A DNA stretch of 64,000 bases from Natronomonas pharaonis DSM 2160 (GCF_000026045.1 NC_007426.1:372001-436000), one strand, 5' to 3'; counted from the stretch's first letter, positions 18,824 through 27,620 are shown. Program-made: numbers and translations. The notes: a model not told the origin generated them from the sequence alone.

Positions 18824-19345
18824 ATGCACGTCGACATCGTGCCGGTCGGCGACCTCCCGGCGGTCGTAAAGCGGGAGGCCTCCAGCGGGCTACGGTCGGT
18901 ATACGACTGTGAAGTGACGATTCACGACAGCCAGCCCGTCCCCGACGGTGCGTACGACTCCGGCCGCGACCAGTACCGGGCCGAGGAGTTCATCGAACTC
19001 GCAAGCCGGGTCGGCAACGGTGAAAAGAACATCGCCATCACCGACACTGACCTCTATTACCGCCGACGGAACTACGTCTTCGGACTCGCCTACCTGTCCG
19101 GCAAGGGGTCGGTCATCTCGACCCATCGGCTCCAGACCTCATCCGACGGTGGGTTCTCGGAAAAGTCAGCGGGTGACATCTTCGCCGACCGCGTCCGCAA
19201 GGAGGTCGTCCACGAGGTCGGCCACACGCTCGGCCTCGAACACTGCGACAACTCCCGGTGTGTGATGAACTTCTCGCCGACTGTTCGCGAGGTCGATGTC
19301 AAAGAAGAAAACCTCTGTGGGAGCTGCCAGCGGCAGATACTCTAG
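18824..19345 (+). CDS. amzA: Archaemetzincin, zinc metalloprotease
   Basis: A 173-residue protein of normal family length. The zinc site HEVGHTLGLEHCDNSRCVM contains the three histidines, the catalytic glutamate and the two extra cysteines of archaemetzincins, followed by NFSPTVREVD and a final CGSC. The second, structural zinc is bound by the four cysteines. Archaemetzincins are cytosolic peptidases whose physiological substrates are unknown. It is divergent from UPF0146 with a 39-bp gap. Confidence 0.95.
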   Translation: MHVDIVPVGDLPAVVKREASSGLRSVYDCEVTIHDSQPVPDGAYDSGRDQYRAEEFIELASRVGNGEKNIAITDTDLYYRRRNYVFGLAYLSGKGSVISTHRLQTSSDGGFSEKSAGDIFADRVRKEVVHEVGHTLGLEHCDNSRCVMNFSPTVREVDVKEENLCGSCQRQIL

Positions 19346-19351
19346 CCGCAC

Positions 19352-19609
19352 TCAGCCAGTCTCGTCCGCGACCAGCCGCTCTTTTTTGGCCCGCGACAGC
19401 GACTTGATTTCGTGTTCGCGCTGCATCGCGGCCGATTTCGAGTCGAACCGCTCGGTGTGGACGAGTTCGACCGGCGTCCGACCGCGGGTGTACTTTGCGC
19501 CCTCGCCAGCGTCGTGTTCGGCGACACGCCGCTCGACGTTGGTTGTGTAGCCGGTGTACAGCGTCTCGTCGGCACAGGAGAGCACGTACACGTAGTGGTC
19601 GGCGGCCAT
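19352..19609 (-). CDS. GIY-YIG domain protein (UPF0213-like)
   Basis: An 85-residue single-domain protein. [17 protein letters not shown] corresponds to the GIY...YIG strands, [15 protein letters not shown] to the arginine/histidine helix, and [14 protein letters not shown] carries the glutamate that binds metal. This is the short YhbQ-like type, probably acting on DNA or RNA structures; its role is unproven. I chose the ATG at 19609. It is convergent with amzA, 6 bp apart. Confidence 0.86.
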   Translation of the reverse strand: MAADHYVYVLSCADETLYTGYTTNVERRVAEHDAGEGAKYTRGRTPVELVHTERFDSKSAAMQREHEIKSLSRAKKERLVADETG

Positions 19610-19712
19610 CAGCCGGGTCCGAGGGGCCGCCGGGTCGAGTAAGTTGGGGTTCGGGGGACAGGGGGTCCTGCTGTTCTGGTGGCGATTCGGCGACCGGTTC
19701 GTTCGCCGACGG

Positions 19713-19859
19713 TTACTTTGCAATGCGGTCCAGCGACACTTCCGCGATACCGGCGTTGGCAGAGCAGTTCGGGCACGCCCGAACGCGGCCGTGGTCGTCG
19801 GCGAAGACGCGGGCGAACCGGTCGGAGACGTGGGAGTCGCAGTGGTCGCATCTGGGCAT
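19713..19859 (-). CDS. Small zinc-ribbon protein (DUF7563-like), copy 1
   Basis: A 48-residue protein beginning [19 protein letters not shown] and continuing to RACPNCS. Two CxxC pairs should bind one zinc. It resembles the 52-residue protein at 25316-25474 in length, cysteine spacing and the FARVF/YARVF segment. I think this is the haloarchaeal DUF7563 family, of unknown function; single zinc ribbons of this size often bind nucleic acid or partner proteins. The start is an ATG at 19859. Confidence 0.68.
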   Translation of the reverse strand: MPRCDHCDSHVSDRFARVFADDHGRVRACPNCSANAGIAEVSLDRIAK

Positions 19860-20178
19860 CGTACTACCGACGAACGCTCGGGTTCGCCGGGTGTATTCTG
19901 TTGGTGCTGTAAACACAAATACCCTCGGCAACCGGTACCATACGCCTGTGACGGGCTGTCGACGACAGGGACGGTTTCGGACCGAGCGGCGGCGGGGGCA
20001 TCCGCCGCCGCCCCGGCGGCAAAACCGCGTGCAGGCGCGGGCGAGCGTGGTATAGCTCTCGAACCGCGACCGCTGGCCACAAGATATAATTACGCGAACC
20101 GCAGCTCCGACTCGGTTTCACTCAAAACGATGGTTAAACAGCCGGTAGAAGCGGCGACACCGCGCTCTTTTGGGAAAG
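19860..20178. other. Intergenic region without a supported gene
   Basis: This stretch separates the zinc-ribbon gene from the histone-fold gene. It contains a very GC-rich inverted block around 19988-20015 and an AT-rich element GATATAATTA near 20082-20091 that could be a distal promoter. Open frames here are Arg/Pro-rich and have no family resemblance. Confidence 0.5.
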
Positions 20179-20185
20179 TATATAA
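20179..20185 (+). promoter_or_regulatory. Strong TATA element of the histone-fold gene
   Basis: TATATAA preceded by GAAAG (a BRE-like purine stretch) is centred 29 bp before the ATG at 20211. This is the cleanest promoter in the window and supports that start and a leaderless mRNA. Confidence 0.75.
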
Positions 20186-20210
20186 GGCCCCCGGCAAAAC
20201 CGCCGTCTGT

Positions 20211-20378
20211 ATGGCAGACCTGATCGTCAAAGCCGCCGTGAAGGAAGCGCTCGATGACATGAACGTCGCCTCGGACTTCTACGACGCTCTCGACGACGAG
20301 GTCGAGGAGCTGCTGGAAGACGCCGCGCGACGTGCCGAAGAGAACGACCGGAAGACGGTCCAGCCGCGCGACCTGTAA
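20211..20378 (+). CDS. Minimal histone-fold protein (DUF1931-like)
   Basis: A 55-residue acidic protein beginning MADLIVKAAVKEALDD. The order of a short helix, a long helix (about residues 20-43, FYDALDDEVEELLEDAARRA) and then RKTVQPRDL matches helix 1, helix 2 and loop 2 of a histone fold, where R-K-T-V and the following Asp are conserved. The chain then ends, so helix 3 is absent. Families annotated DUF1931 are histone-fold-like. It could dimerise and bind DNA or act as a partner of another histone-like protein; this is inference. It is flanked by a strong TATA element and a terminator, so it is a single-gene transcript. Confidence 0.85.
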   Translation: MADLIVKAAVKEALDDMNVASDFYDALDDEVEELLEDAARRAEENDRKTVQPRDL

Positions 20379-20381
20379 GGT

Positions 20382-20411
20382 CGAGAGCTTCGTTCTCGCT
20401 TTTTATTTTAT
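20382..20411 (+). terminator. Stem-loop and T-rich terminator
   Basis: CGAGA at 20382-20386 pairs with TCTCG at 20394-20398, followed by CTTTTTATTTTAT. It begins three bases after the stop codon of the histone-fold gene. Confidence 0.65.
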
Positions 20412-20467
20412 CGGCTAGCGACAGCGCTGTCCTGTCCAGACCACCGGTTGCTCTCTTGGGATTCCCC

Positions 20468-20480
20468 GATAAACTAATAC
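20468..20480 (+). promoter_or_regulatory. TATA element of the surface-protein gene
   Basis: GATAAACTAATAC ends about 25 bp before the GTG at 20505. It supports that GTG as the start of a leaderless mRNA. Confidence 0.5.
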
Positions 20481-20504
20481 GCACGGGTAGGCGTATCTTC
20501 GACC

Positions 20505-22100
20505 GTGACGCGTACCCGGCGGCGCGACGGGCGACGGGCGTGCAGTCGAATCCTGGTGCGGACAGCCGTCGGTGTCGCCGCCGTTGTCCTCGTTGCTGCT
20601 GTCGCGCTGGGTGCCGCTCCGGCCGCGGTCAGCGCCGACGATATCGAGGTTGTCGTCTCCGACGACACGTTCGCCCCCGACGAGGAGGCGACGCTCTTCG
20701 TGGAGGTCGTCGACCGCGCGGACGGTCCCGGCGGCACGCAGGGGGCCATCGTCTCCGTTGCCGACGACGGCGCGCCGATAACCGTCCTGACCGACGAGGA
20801 CGCCATCGCGACAGTTCCGACCGGCGGGTCGCGGCTGGCAACCTTCGACATCGCCGTCGACGAGGATGCCGACCCCGACGACTACGACATCGAGGTCGAG
20901 GTCGACTACCGGGACGGCCGCACGGGCGACCTCACCACCGAGACGTTCGACGTCGAGATAACCATCGACGACCGCGCCCATTTCCGTGTCGTCGATGCCG
21001 ACACCGACGCCCACGTCGGGGAGGAAGGGACGGTCTCGATGACACTGGAAAACGTCGGCGACCAGACCGCGAAAGACGCCACCGTCGAGGTCCGGGCGCT
21101 CGACCGCGGGCTCCGACTTGGGGCGCAGAGCACCTTCACGCGCACCTTCGCCGGCGACTGGGAGGACGGTGCGAGGCGGACGCTCAACCTCTCTGCCGAC
21201 GTCCGCGAGGGGACCGAACCCCGAAGCCACGTCCTCGAAGCCGAAGTCGAGTTCCACGATGAAGACGACGTCGAACGGACGACCCGACCGCTCACCGCCG
21301 GCGTCGATGTCGGCTCCGAGCAGGCCTTCAGCGTGGCGAACGTAACGAGCGACCTGCGTGTCGGGGAAGACGGTGAGCTGAACGTAACCATCGAAAACGA
21401 CGGCCCGCGCGCAGTCGGCGGTGTCGTCGCGGTTTCCGAGACGCCGAACCCGAACGTCGCGGTCCGGAACCCGGAGTGGTACGTCGGGCCGATGGAGCCG
21501 GGTGAGGCGTCGACTGCTGCCTTCCGGGTCGGGCTCCGTGAGGACGCCGAACCCGGCGACCGCGTGCTCCCGCTCGTCGTCCGGTACCGGACGCCCGCCG
21601 GCGACATCGAATACAGCGACCGACTTGATGTCGTCGCCGCCGTGGCACCGGAACTGGAGCCGTTCGGCATCAGGGCCGTCAACCAGACGATAGCACAGGG
21701 CGAGACGCGGCGGTACCGTGTCGAGGTCGAAAACACCGGCGACGAGCGATACAGCGACATTCAGGCCAAGTTGTTCGCCGAGTCGCCGCTGGAGACTGAC
21801 GACGACGAAGCATACATCGATGCCCTCGACGTCGGCGAAACCCGCACGATAAGCTTCGGACTCGAGGCCGACGACGATGCTGCAATCAAACAGCACCCCG
21901 TCTCGATGGATTTCCGGTATGAGGACGCCGACGGCGACCGCCACCTCACAGACCGCGAGCGGATGGCCGTCGACGTTGTCGAACGCGAGACGCCGTATGC
22001 GCTGTACGCCGCCGTTGTAGTGTTTCTTGCCGCCATCGTCGGCATCGCCTACTGGAAACGTGAGCGCCTCGCAGCGCTCCGAGACGACATCGGCGGGTGA
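20505..22100 (+). CDS. Membrane-anchored surface protein with repeated beta-sandwich (CARDB/NEW3-like) domains
   Basis: A 531-residue protein. A basic start (TRTRRRDGRR) followed by a hydrophobic stretch (about residues 20-45) ending AVSADD is a Sec signal. The outside part consists of at least three Ig-like beta domains with recurring patterns such as VGEEGTVSMTLENVGD, VGEDGELNVTIENDGP and YRVEVENTGDERYSD, the style of COG1361 S-layer-like proteins. A single C-terminal transmembrane helix (about residues 500-520) and the basic WKRERLAALRDD tail anchor it. Its stop overlaps the GTG start of the RND exporter gene, so the two are co-expressed and may act as one envelope system. Confidence 0.82.
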   Translation: MTRTRRRDGRRACSRILVRTAVGVAAVVLVAAVALGAAPAAVSADDIEVVVSDDTFAPDEEATLFVEVVDRADGPGGTQGAIVSVADDGAPITVLTDEDAIATVPTGGSRLATFDIAVDEDADPDDYDIEVEVDYRDGRTGDLTTETFDVEITIDDRAHFRVVDADTDAHVGEEGTVSMTLENVGDQTAKDATVEVRALDRGLRLGAQSTFTRTFAGDWEDGARRTLNLSADVREGTEPRSHVLEAEVEFHDEDDVERTTRPLTAGVDVGSEQAFSVANVTSDLRVGEDGELNVTIENDGPRAVGGVVAVSETPNPNVAVRNPEWYVGPMEPGEASTAAFRVGLREDAEPGDRVLPLVVRYRTPAGDIEYSDRLDVVAAVAPELEPFGIRAVNQTIAQGETRRYRVEVENTGDERYSDIQAKLFAESPLETDDDEAYIDALDVGETRTISFGLEADDDAAIKQHPVSMDFRYEDADGDRHLTDRERMAVDVVERETPYALYAAVVVFLAAIVGIAYWKRERLAALRDDIGG

Positions 22101-24520
22101 GCGGTGTGAGCGGGGGTGTCACCGACCGAATCGCCGACGAAATCTCCGACCACCCTGGGCGGGTCACGGCGCTGTTCCTCATTGTGACCGTGCTTTTGCT
22201 CCCCGGCGTCTTCCTTATGGAGACCGACCCGGGGACCGAACGGTTCATCGAGGGGGTCGACGAGGCCGACACGCTCGAAGATGTGACCCTCCGCTTCGAG
22301 TCGACGTTCGGCCCCAACGAGCCGTCGACACAGCTCATCCAGACCGAAGACAACGTGCTCACCCGGTCGGCGCTGGCGACACAACTGGAGGTTCTCGAGG
22401 AGTTACACGACCGCGAGCGGCTCCGGGTGACGGACACGATGGCGGCGGCCCCGCTCGTTGCCGAGGAGATAGACCCGCAGGCGAACACCCCGAGAGAGCA
22501 ACGTGAAGTGGTCGAGGCGGCGACACAGCAGGAGATACACGATGCGGTCCGCGCCTTGTCCGACGACCCAGTGTTTACGTCACTCACAAGCGAGGACCTC
22601 AATCCGGCCGCTGGCGAGGCGTCGGCGACCATCGTCGTCGTCACGCATGCCCTCCCGACTGACGACGACGACCAGCTTATGAACCTTCAGCACGATGTCG
22701 CCGAGACGGTCGGCCAGGTCGACGAGACGATACTCGTCTTCGGGCAGGGGGTCCTCGAAAGCGAGTTTCAGGCCATCGTCTACGACTCCCTTGCCATCGT
22801 CGTCCCCGCGACGATACTGCTGATTCTCGGATTGCTGTTGGCCGCCTATCGGGACCCCTTCGACCTCGTGTTGGGGACGGCGGCGCTCGTCATGACCATC
22901 GTCTGGACGTTCGGCTTCGCCGGTTACATCGGGCTCCCGTTCAACCAGCTCCTCATCGCGGTTCCGATTCTCCTCCTCGCTATCGGCATCGACTTCGGCA
23001 TCCACATGATAGACCGCTACCGCGAACACCGGCTGGCGGGCGGTGCCATCCGGGAGTCGATGGAGTACGCCGCCGGCCACCTGCTTGTCGCCTACGGCAT
23101 CATCGCCGGCACGACCGTCGTCGGCTTCGCGGCGAACGTCACGAGCGAACTCGAACCGGTACAGGAGTTCGGCATCGTCGCCGGTCTCGGGATGACGTTC
23201 ACGCTTTTCATTTTCGGTGTGTTCTTGCCCGCTGCGAAGGTCTGGCTCGACGAGCGCCGAGACGCGTTCGACCTGCCGTCGTTCGGCTCCGACCCGATAG
23301 CGACTGAGGAGTCGGCGCTCGGCCGCATACTCAAGCTCGGGGCCGTGCCGGCGCGACGCGTGCCGGTGGTGTTTGTCGTCGCTACACTCCTCGTTACCGC
23401 CGCCCTCGGCGGGTACGGGGCTGGTGTCGACACGAGCTTCGAGGAAGACGACTTCCTGCCGCCGGAGGAGATGCCGGGCTACGTCGAGTGGCTCCCCGAG
23501 GTGTTACAGCCATCGGAGTACACCGTCGCCGAGTCGGTAACCGTCATCGAAGAGGAGTTCGCGGCCGGCGACGACGACACGATTACGATACGCTTACGCG
23601 GCGAGTTGACAGCCGATGACGCCCTCCAGCGGCTCGTTCGCGTCGAGGAGGACCCGCCGGAGACGTTCGTCGAGACCGATGGCAGCGCCGAGAGCCGGTC
23701 GATACTCGTGCCGATGGCGCTGGCCGCCCGCGAGGACCCGACGCTGGCGGCGATGATTTCCCGCAACGACCGGACCGGCGACGACATTCCCAACCGGAAC
23801 ATCGACGCCATCTACGACGAAGTCTTCGACTCGCCCTACGGCGGCATGGCCGAAGAGTACCTCACCACGGACCGCGATGAAGCCCGCATCGTCATCGAAG
23901 TCCGAAGTGAGGCGGCAATCGAAGATGTCTCGGATGACGCCCGCTCGTTCGCCGAACGCTACCGGGGTGACGCGACGGCGACCGGGCAGATTCTGGTCTA
24001 TCAGGCCGTCGCTGACGCCGTCTTCGAGTCGGCGGTCCAGAGCTTCCTGACGGCCATCGCCGTCGCCGGCGGGATGATTATCCTCCTGTATCATCTCCTG
24101 TTCCGAAGGCCCCTGCTGGGTGCCTCGACGCTGGTGCCGATTACGGTCACCGTCTGTCTTCTGACGGCGACGATGCGGTGGCTCGGCATCCCGTTTAACG
24201 CCCTGACAGCGACGATTCTCTCGATTTCTATCGGTCTTGGCGTCGACTACACCGTCCACTTCACACACCGGTACCACGAGGAACGCGAGACGAGCGACCC
24301 GGTCGCGGCCGTCACAACGACGCTCCGTGGAACCGGCGGTGCGCTCACCGGGACGATGCTGACGACGACTATCGGACTCGGGGCGCTCGTGTTGGCCGTG
24401 ACGCCGATTCTCGGTCAGTTCGGCCTGCTGACCGCCCTGAGTATCGTCTACTCGTATCTGACGACACACATCCTGCTGCCGCCGTTCCTCATCGTCTTGG
24501 AGCGCTTCGAGCGCGGCTGA
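22097..24520 (+). CDS. RND/MMPL family exporter (HAE3-like)
   Basis: An 807-residue membrane protein built from two similar halves. Each half has one transmembrane helix, a large external domain and five clustered helices. Typical RND segments are IDFGIHMIDRYREHR in the first half and SIGLGVDYTVHFTHRYHEE in the second, with the proton-relay acidic residues in these helices. Proteins of this class export hydrophobic compounds or lipids such as hopanoids or carotenoid-like molecules, driven by the proton gradient; the substrate here is unknown. The GTG at 22097 overlaps the stop of the upstream surface-protein gene (GTGA), which fixes the start. Confidence 0.93.
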   Translation: MSGVSGGVTDRIADEISDHPGRVTALFLIVTVLLLPGVFLMETDPGTERFIEGVDEADTLEDVTLRFESTFGPNEPSTQLIQTEDNVLTRSALATQLEVLEELHDRERLRVTDTMAAAPLVAEEIDPQANTPREQREVVEAATQQEIHDAVRALSDDPVFTSLTSEDLNPAAGEASATIVVVTHALPTDDDDQLMNLQHDVAETVGQVDETILVFGQGVLESEFQAIVYDSLAIVVPATILLILGLLLAAYRDPFDLVLGTAALVMTIVWTFGFAGYIGLPFNQLLIAVPILLLAIGIDFGIHMIDRYREHRLAGGAIRESMEYAAGHLLVAYGIIAGTTVVGFAANVTSELEPVQEFGIVAGLGMTFTLFIFGVFLPAAKVWLDERRDAFDLPSFGSDPIATEESALGRILKLGAVPARRVPVVFVVATLLVTAALGGYGAGVDTSFEEDDFLPPEEMPGYVEWLPEVLQPSEYTVAESVTVIEEEFAAGDDDTITIRLRGELTADDALQRLVRVEEDPPETFVETDGSAESRSILVPMALAAREDPTLAAMISRNDRTGDDIPNRNIDAIYDEVFDSPYGGMAEEYLTTDRDEARIVIEVRSEAAIEDVSDDARSFAERYRGDATATGQILVYQAVADAVFESAVQSFLTAIAVAGGMIILLYHLLFRRPLLGASTLVPITVTVCLLTATMRWLGIPFNALTATILSISIGLGVDYTVHFTHRYHEERETSDPVAAVTTTLRGTGGALTGTMLTTTIGLGALVLAVTPILGQFGLLTALSIVYSYLTTHILLPPFLIVLERFERG

Positions 24521-24523
24521 ACG

Positions 24524-25201
24524 CTATCGTACGTCGACGCCGTCGTCGGTGCCGACGAGTATCTCGTCGGCGAGGCCAACGAAGAGCCCGTGCTCGACAG
24601 CCCCCGGCAGCGCCGATAGCTCTTCGGCCAGCGCCGCCGGCTCCGCTATCTCGCCGAACGCGCAGTCGATGACGAGGTTCCCGTTGTCGGTCACAACCGG
24701 GCCGTCTTTTCGCTCTGCGGCCCGGAGCGTCGGCTCGCCGCCGAGGGCCGCCACCTGTCGCTGGACGACCGGCGCGGCATCCGGCAGCACTTCGACCGGG
24801 ACGGGGATATCGAGCGTCGGCGACAGCTTCGTCTCGTCGGCGACGACAAGAAACCGGTCTGCGGCCGCATCGACGAGTTTCTCTCTGGCGTGTGCCGCGC
24901 CGCCGCCCTTTATCAGGTCTCCGGCGGCGACTTGGTCGGCACCATCGATGGCAACGTCAGGGGTCGCCTCCTCCAGCGTCGTGAGCGGAATGTCGGCCTC
25001 CCGTGCGAGCTGTCGGGACTGGTAGGAGGTCGGGATGCCGCGGATGTCGAGTCCTTCCTCGACCCGCTGGCCGAGTTCGCGTATCGATGCCGCGGCCGTC
25101 GAGCCGGTCCCGAGTCCGACGACCATCCCGTCCTCGACCGCGTCCGCCGCCTGTTTCCCGGCACGACGCTTCTGTGCCTCCGTACCCCCGGACTGCTTCA
25201 T
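24524..25201 (-). CDS. rpiA: Ribose-5-phosphate isomerase A
   Basis: A 225-residue enzyme that interconverts ribose 5-phosphate and ribulose 5-phosphate. Family motifs are the phosphate-binding [35 protein letters not shown] with catalytic Asp, Glu and Lys, and [13 protein letters not shown]. The length is normal. The start codon ATG gives [20 protein letters not shown]. It is convergent with the RND exporter gene, with a 3-bp gap. Confidence 0.97.
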   Translation of the reverse strand: MKQSGGTEAQKRRAGKQAADAVEDGMVVGLGTGSTAAASIRELGQRVEEGLDIRGIPTSYQSRQLAREADIPLTTLEEATPDVAIDGADQVAAGDLIKGGGAAHAREKLVDAAADRFLVVADETKLSPTLDIPVPVEVLPDAAPVVQRQVAALGGEPTLRAAERKDGPVVTDNGNLVIDCAFGEIAEPAALAEELSALPGAVEHGLFVGLADEILVGTDDGVDVR

Positions 25202-25315
25202 ACCCGGGTGTGTGTCCGACGCCCGAAAAGCGCTTGCGGTCGGGGGCGAAAAGCGTTTAGCTTGGTCTTCTTTTGAAGACGCTACGACCGACCGAGAGAA
25301 AACGCCGCTACAGAG

Positions 25316-25474
25316 TCAGGTTCGACGGGTAGAACGGGCTTCGCGAACGTCCGAGCCGTCGCGAATCTTGTCTTCACACTGTGGACAGACGCGCGGGTTC
25401 TCGACTCCGTTTGGCGTGAAAACCCGAGCGTACGCTGCCGTCACGAACGCGCCGCAGTTCTGACATTCCGGCAT
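25316..25474 (-). CDS. Small zinc-ribbon protein (DUF7563-like), copy 2
   Basis: A 52-residue protein starting MPECQNCGAFVTAAYARVF with a second pair CPQCE. It resembles the protein at 19713-19859. The C-terminal tail is charged (RDGSDVREARSTRRT). The ATG at 25474 is supported by an A/T-only element about 30 bp upstream. The function is unknown. The chromosome therefore carries at least two members of this family only 5.5 kb apart. Confidence 0.72.
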   Translation of the reverse strand: MPECQNCGAFVTAAYARVFTPNGVENPRVCPQCEDKIRDGSDVREARSTRRT

Positions 25475-25498
25475 GCGCGTACCATTGGCGTGAACGCA

Positions 25499-25509
25499 CA
25501 TAATAATAG
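25499..25509 (-). promoter_or_regulatory. TATA element of the second zinc-ribbon gene
   Basis: On the minus strand the sequence CTATTATTATG is centred about 30 bp before the ATG at 25474, in an otherwise GC-rich stretch. Confidence 0.55.
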
Positions 25510-25633
25510 TGTGGTACGGGTTGCCGAATGTTTCGCCCGGTGGGACTCGCGTGGGCTGGTTGTGCTCCTGCCCAACGAGCGCAGAACCGCTCTGTGCGGC
25601 CCGGACGCGGCCATTCGGCACGACTGGTCGCCG

Positions 25634-26728
25634 TCAGAGCAGCGCCGCCAGCGCGTCGATATCGTCGTCGGTGTTGAACGCGTGGATTGACGCCCGGGCC
25701 GCCCCGTTGGGAAGGTCGCGGACAACGATACCGGCGTCGGCGGCGCGCTCGACGAACGACGCCGGCTCCGCGACCTCGAAGGCGACCAGCCCGGACTCGT
25801 AGTCGGTCGGCGAGACAAGCCGGTCGCCGAGTCGGTCTTTCAGCCGGTCGGTTAGCCGTTCGATTTCGGCCTCGATGGCGTCGAAGCCGATTTCTTCGAA
25901 CGTTTCGATAGCCTCGACGAGCCCCGCATACGGGGCGACAGCGCCCGTCGAGACGCCGAACCGGGTTGCGTCTGGAGCGTACTCCAGCCCGTCACCTGTC
26001 GGGTCGGTGACGCTCCGGTAGCCGATGTGCCGCGGCCGGAACGTCTCAAGCGCGTCCGGGTCGACGTAGAGAAAGCCGGCTCCCCACGGCCCGAGCAGCC
26101 ACTTGTGGCCCGAAGCACAGACCACGTCGGCACCCCACTCGCGGACATCAACCGGATGCTGGCCGACCGTTTGGACGGCATCGACGACGACGAGCGCACC
26201 GGCCGCGTGGGCGATGTCGACCGCCTCCTCGACGGCGAGCCGCGTGCCGTGGAGCCAACTTTCGGAACTGAGACAGACGACAGCCGCGTCCTCGACAGCC
26301 TCGCGGTATGCATCCATCGGCAGTCGGCCGTCCGGACAGGAGAGTACGTCTACGTCGACGCCTTGTTCCTCACGTCGCCGCCACGGGAGCACCCCAGACG
26401 GGTGTTCGAGGTCGGTGCGGACGACGCGGTCACCCGCCGACCACTCGATAGCGTTTGCGACCCGGCTGATGCCGTCGCCGGTCGACTCGACGAGTGCGAT
26501 GCTGTCTGCCGAGCACCCGAGATAGCCGGCGACCGTTTCACGGGCGGTTTCCCGTATCTCCGCGGCGGTCTCGTAGTGGTTTGTCGCCCCGGCGTCGAAC
26601 TCCTGGCGTCGCTGTGCGTCGTTGACGGCCTCTACGACGCGACGCGGGCTCGGCCCGCTCGCGCCGGTGTTGAGATAGACGTGAGACGCTGCGGCCGGGA
26701 TGTCCGCCCGAAGCTCGTCGAACTCCAT
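25634..26728 (-). CDS. Class V aminotransferase (cysteine-desulfurase-like)
   Basis: A 364-residue PLP enzyme. The PLP lysine is in SGHKWLLGPWGAGFLY, the cofactor-stacking aspartate in VVVDAVQTVGQHPVDV, and NTGASGPSPRRVVEAV marks the N-terminus. It belongs to the fold-type I class V group that includes cysteine desulfurases and isopenicillin-N epimerase-like proteins. No cysteine-bearing active loop typical of IscS/SufS is evident, so desulfurase activity is doubtful. I chose the ATG at 26728 (MEFDELRADIPAAASH). It is divergent from the hydrolase-like gene at 26841. Confidence 0.88.
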   Translation of the reverse strand: MEFDELRADIPAAASHVYLNTGASGPSPRRVVEAVNDAQRRQEFDAGATNHYETAAEIRETARETVAGYLGCSADSIALVESTGDGISRVANAIEWSAGDRVVRTDLEHPSGVLPWRRREEQGVDVDVLSCPDGRLPMDAYREAVEDAAVVCLSSESWLHGTRLAVEEAVDIAHAAGALVVVDAVQTVGQHPVDVREWGADVVCASGHKWLLGPWGAGFLYVDPDALETFRPRHIGYRSVTDPTGDGLEYAPDATRFGVSTGAVAPYAGLVEAIETFEEIGFDAIEAEIERLTDRLKDRLGDRLVSPTDYESGLVAFEVAEPASFVERAADAGIVVRDLPNGAARASIHAFNTDDDIDALAALL

Positions 26729-26840
26729 GCCGACCGTTCGGTCGGCCCGCAGAAAAGGTGTGCCGTCGACAGTCCCTCCCCGTGAGCGTACCCGCGATGG
26801 AAGCACAACGGGCATGTCCCCAGCGCTGCTTGAAACGACC

Positions 26841-27620
26841 ATGCCGACGGTTACGACAGACGACACGACGCTCTACTACGAACGGTCTGACCACGACGGT
26901 CCGACCGTCGCATTCATCCCCGATGTCGGGTTCGGGCCGTGGGTGTGGGGCTGGCAGGCCCCGTCGCTTTCGGGACGATATGAGACACTCATCTACGCAC
27001 AGCGCGGCACGGACGGCTCTGATGTCGCCGGCCCGTACACAATCGACCGGCTGGCGGCCGACCTTGAGGCGGTGCTCGCCGATGCTGGCGTCCGGCGTGT
27101 CCACCTCGTCGGTGCCGGCCTCGGTGCGATGGTTGCGCTCCGATACGGGCACGCATACAGCCGGGCGCGGTCGCTTTCGCTCTTTGGAGCGGCGGCCGAC
27201 GGCGACCGAATCGATGCCGAGGCGCTGGAGGCGCTCCATCCGGCTGACCAGACCCGGTATCGGGAGTCGCTGTCGCTGGCCTTCACCGACCGGTTTCTCG
27301 TCGAAACCGGCGCGACAGACGACATTGTCGAGTGGCGGCGGGCGGAGGACGCGACCGGCGAGGCGCTGGCCGGCCACCGTGAGGCGGCGCTGTCCTTCGA
27401 GGCGCGGCCACTCTACGAGTTCTCGCTGCCGACGCTCGTCTGCCACGGTGTCGACGACCCTGTTGTCCCACAGGCGGCCGGCGAGGCGCTCGCCAAGGAC
27501 CTCCCCCACGGCCGCTTCGAGCCGGTCGAGGGCAAGCGGTGCTGCTACATCGAGCAGTCTGTCGCGGTGACAGACGCGCTCGACGGATTCATCGACGCTG
27601 TGGACGCTGACGCCCAATAA
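26841..27620 (+). CDS. Alpha/beta-hydrolase fold protein lacking catalytic residues
   Basis: A 259-residue protein with the layout of a small alpha/beta hydrolase: VAFIPDVGFGPWVWGWQ, YETLIYAQRGTDGSD, HLVGAGLGAMVALRYG, and LPTLVCHGVDDPVVP. The usual nucleophile elbow GHSMGG reads GAGLGA, so Gly93 replaces the serine. The oxyanion HG motif reads PD, and the catalytic histidine region reads EGKRCCYIEQ with no histidine. Only the acidic residue (Asp205/206) is kept. It is therefore probably not a serine hydrolase and may be a binding protein or an enzyme of another type. I chose the ATG at 26841; ATG 26814 is an alternative. Confidence 0.85.
   Translation: MPTVTTDDTTLYYERSDHDGPTVAFIPDVGFGPWVWGWQAPSLSGRYETLIYAQRGTDGSDVAGPYTIDRLAADLEAVLADAGVRRVHLVGAGLGAMVALRYGHAYSRARSLSLFGAAADGDRIDAEALEALHPADQTRYRESLSLAFTDRFLVETGATDDIVEWRRAEDATGEALAGHREAALSFEARPLYEFSLPTLVCHGVDDPVVPQAAGEALAKDLPHGRFEPVEGKRCCYIEQSVAVTDALDGFIDAVDADAQ

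Noticed and set aside
19644-20210. N-terminal extension of the histone-fold gene
   Set aside because: The strong TATA element 29 bp before 20211 places the transcript start downstream of this stretch.
25634-26728. Cysteine desulfurase (SufS/IscS) call
   Set aside because: The PLP fold is class V, but no active-site cysteine loop is visible and no suf/isc genes are near, so only the general family name is given.
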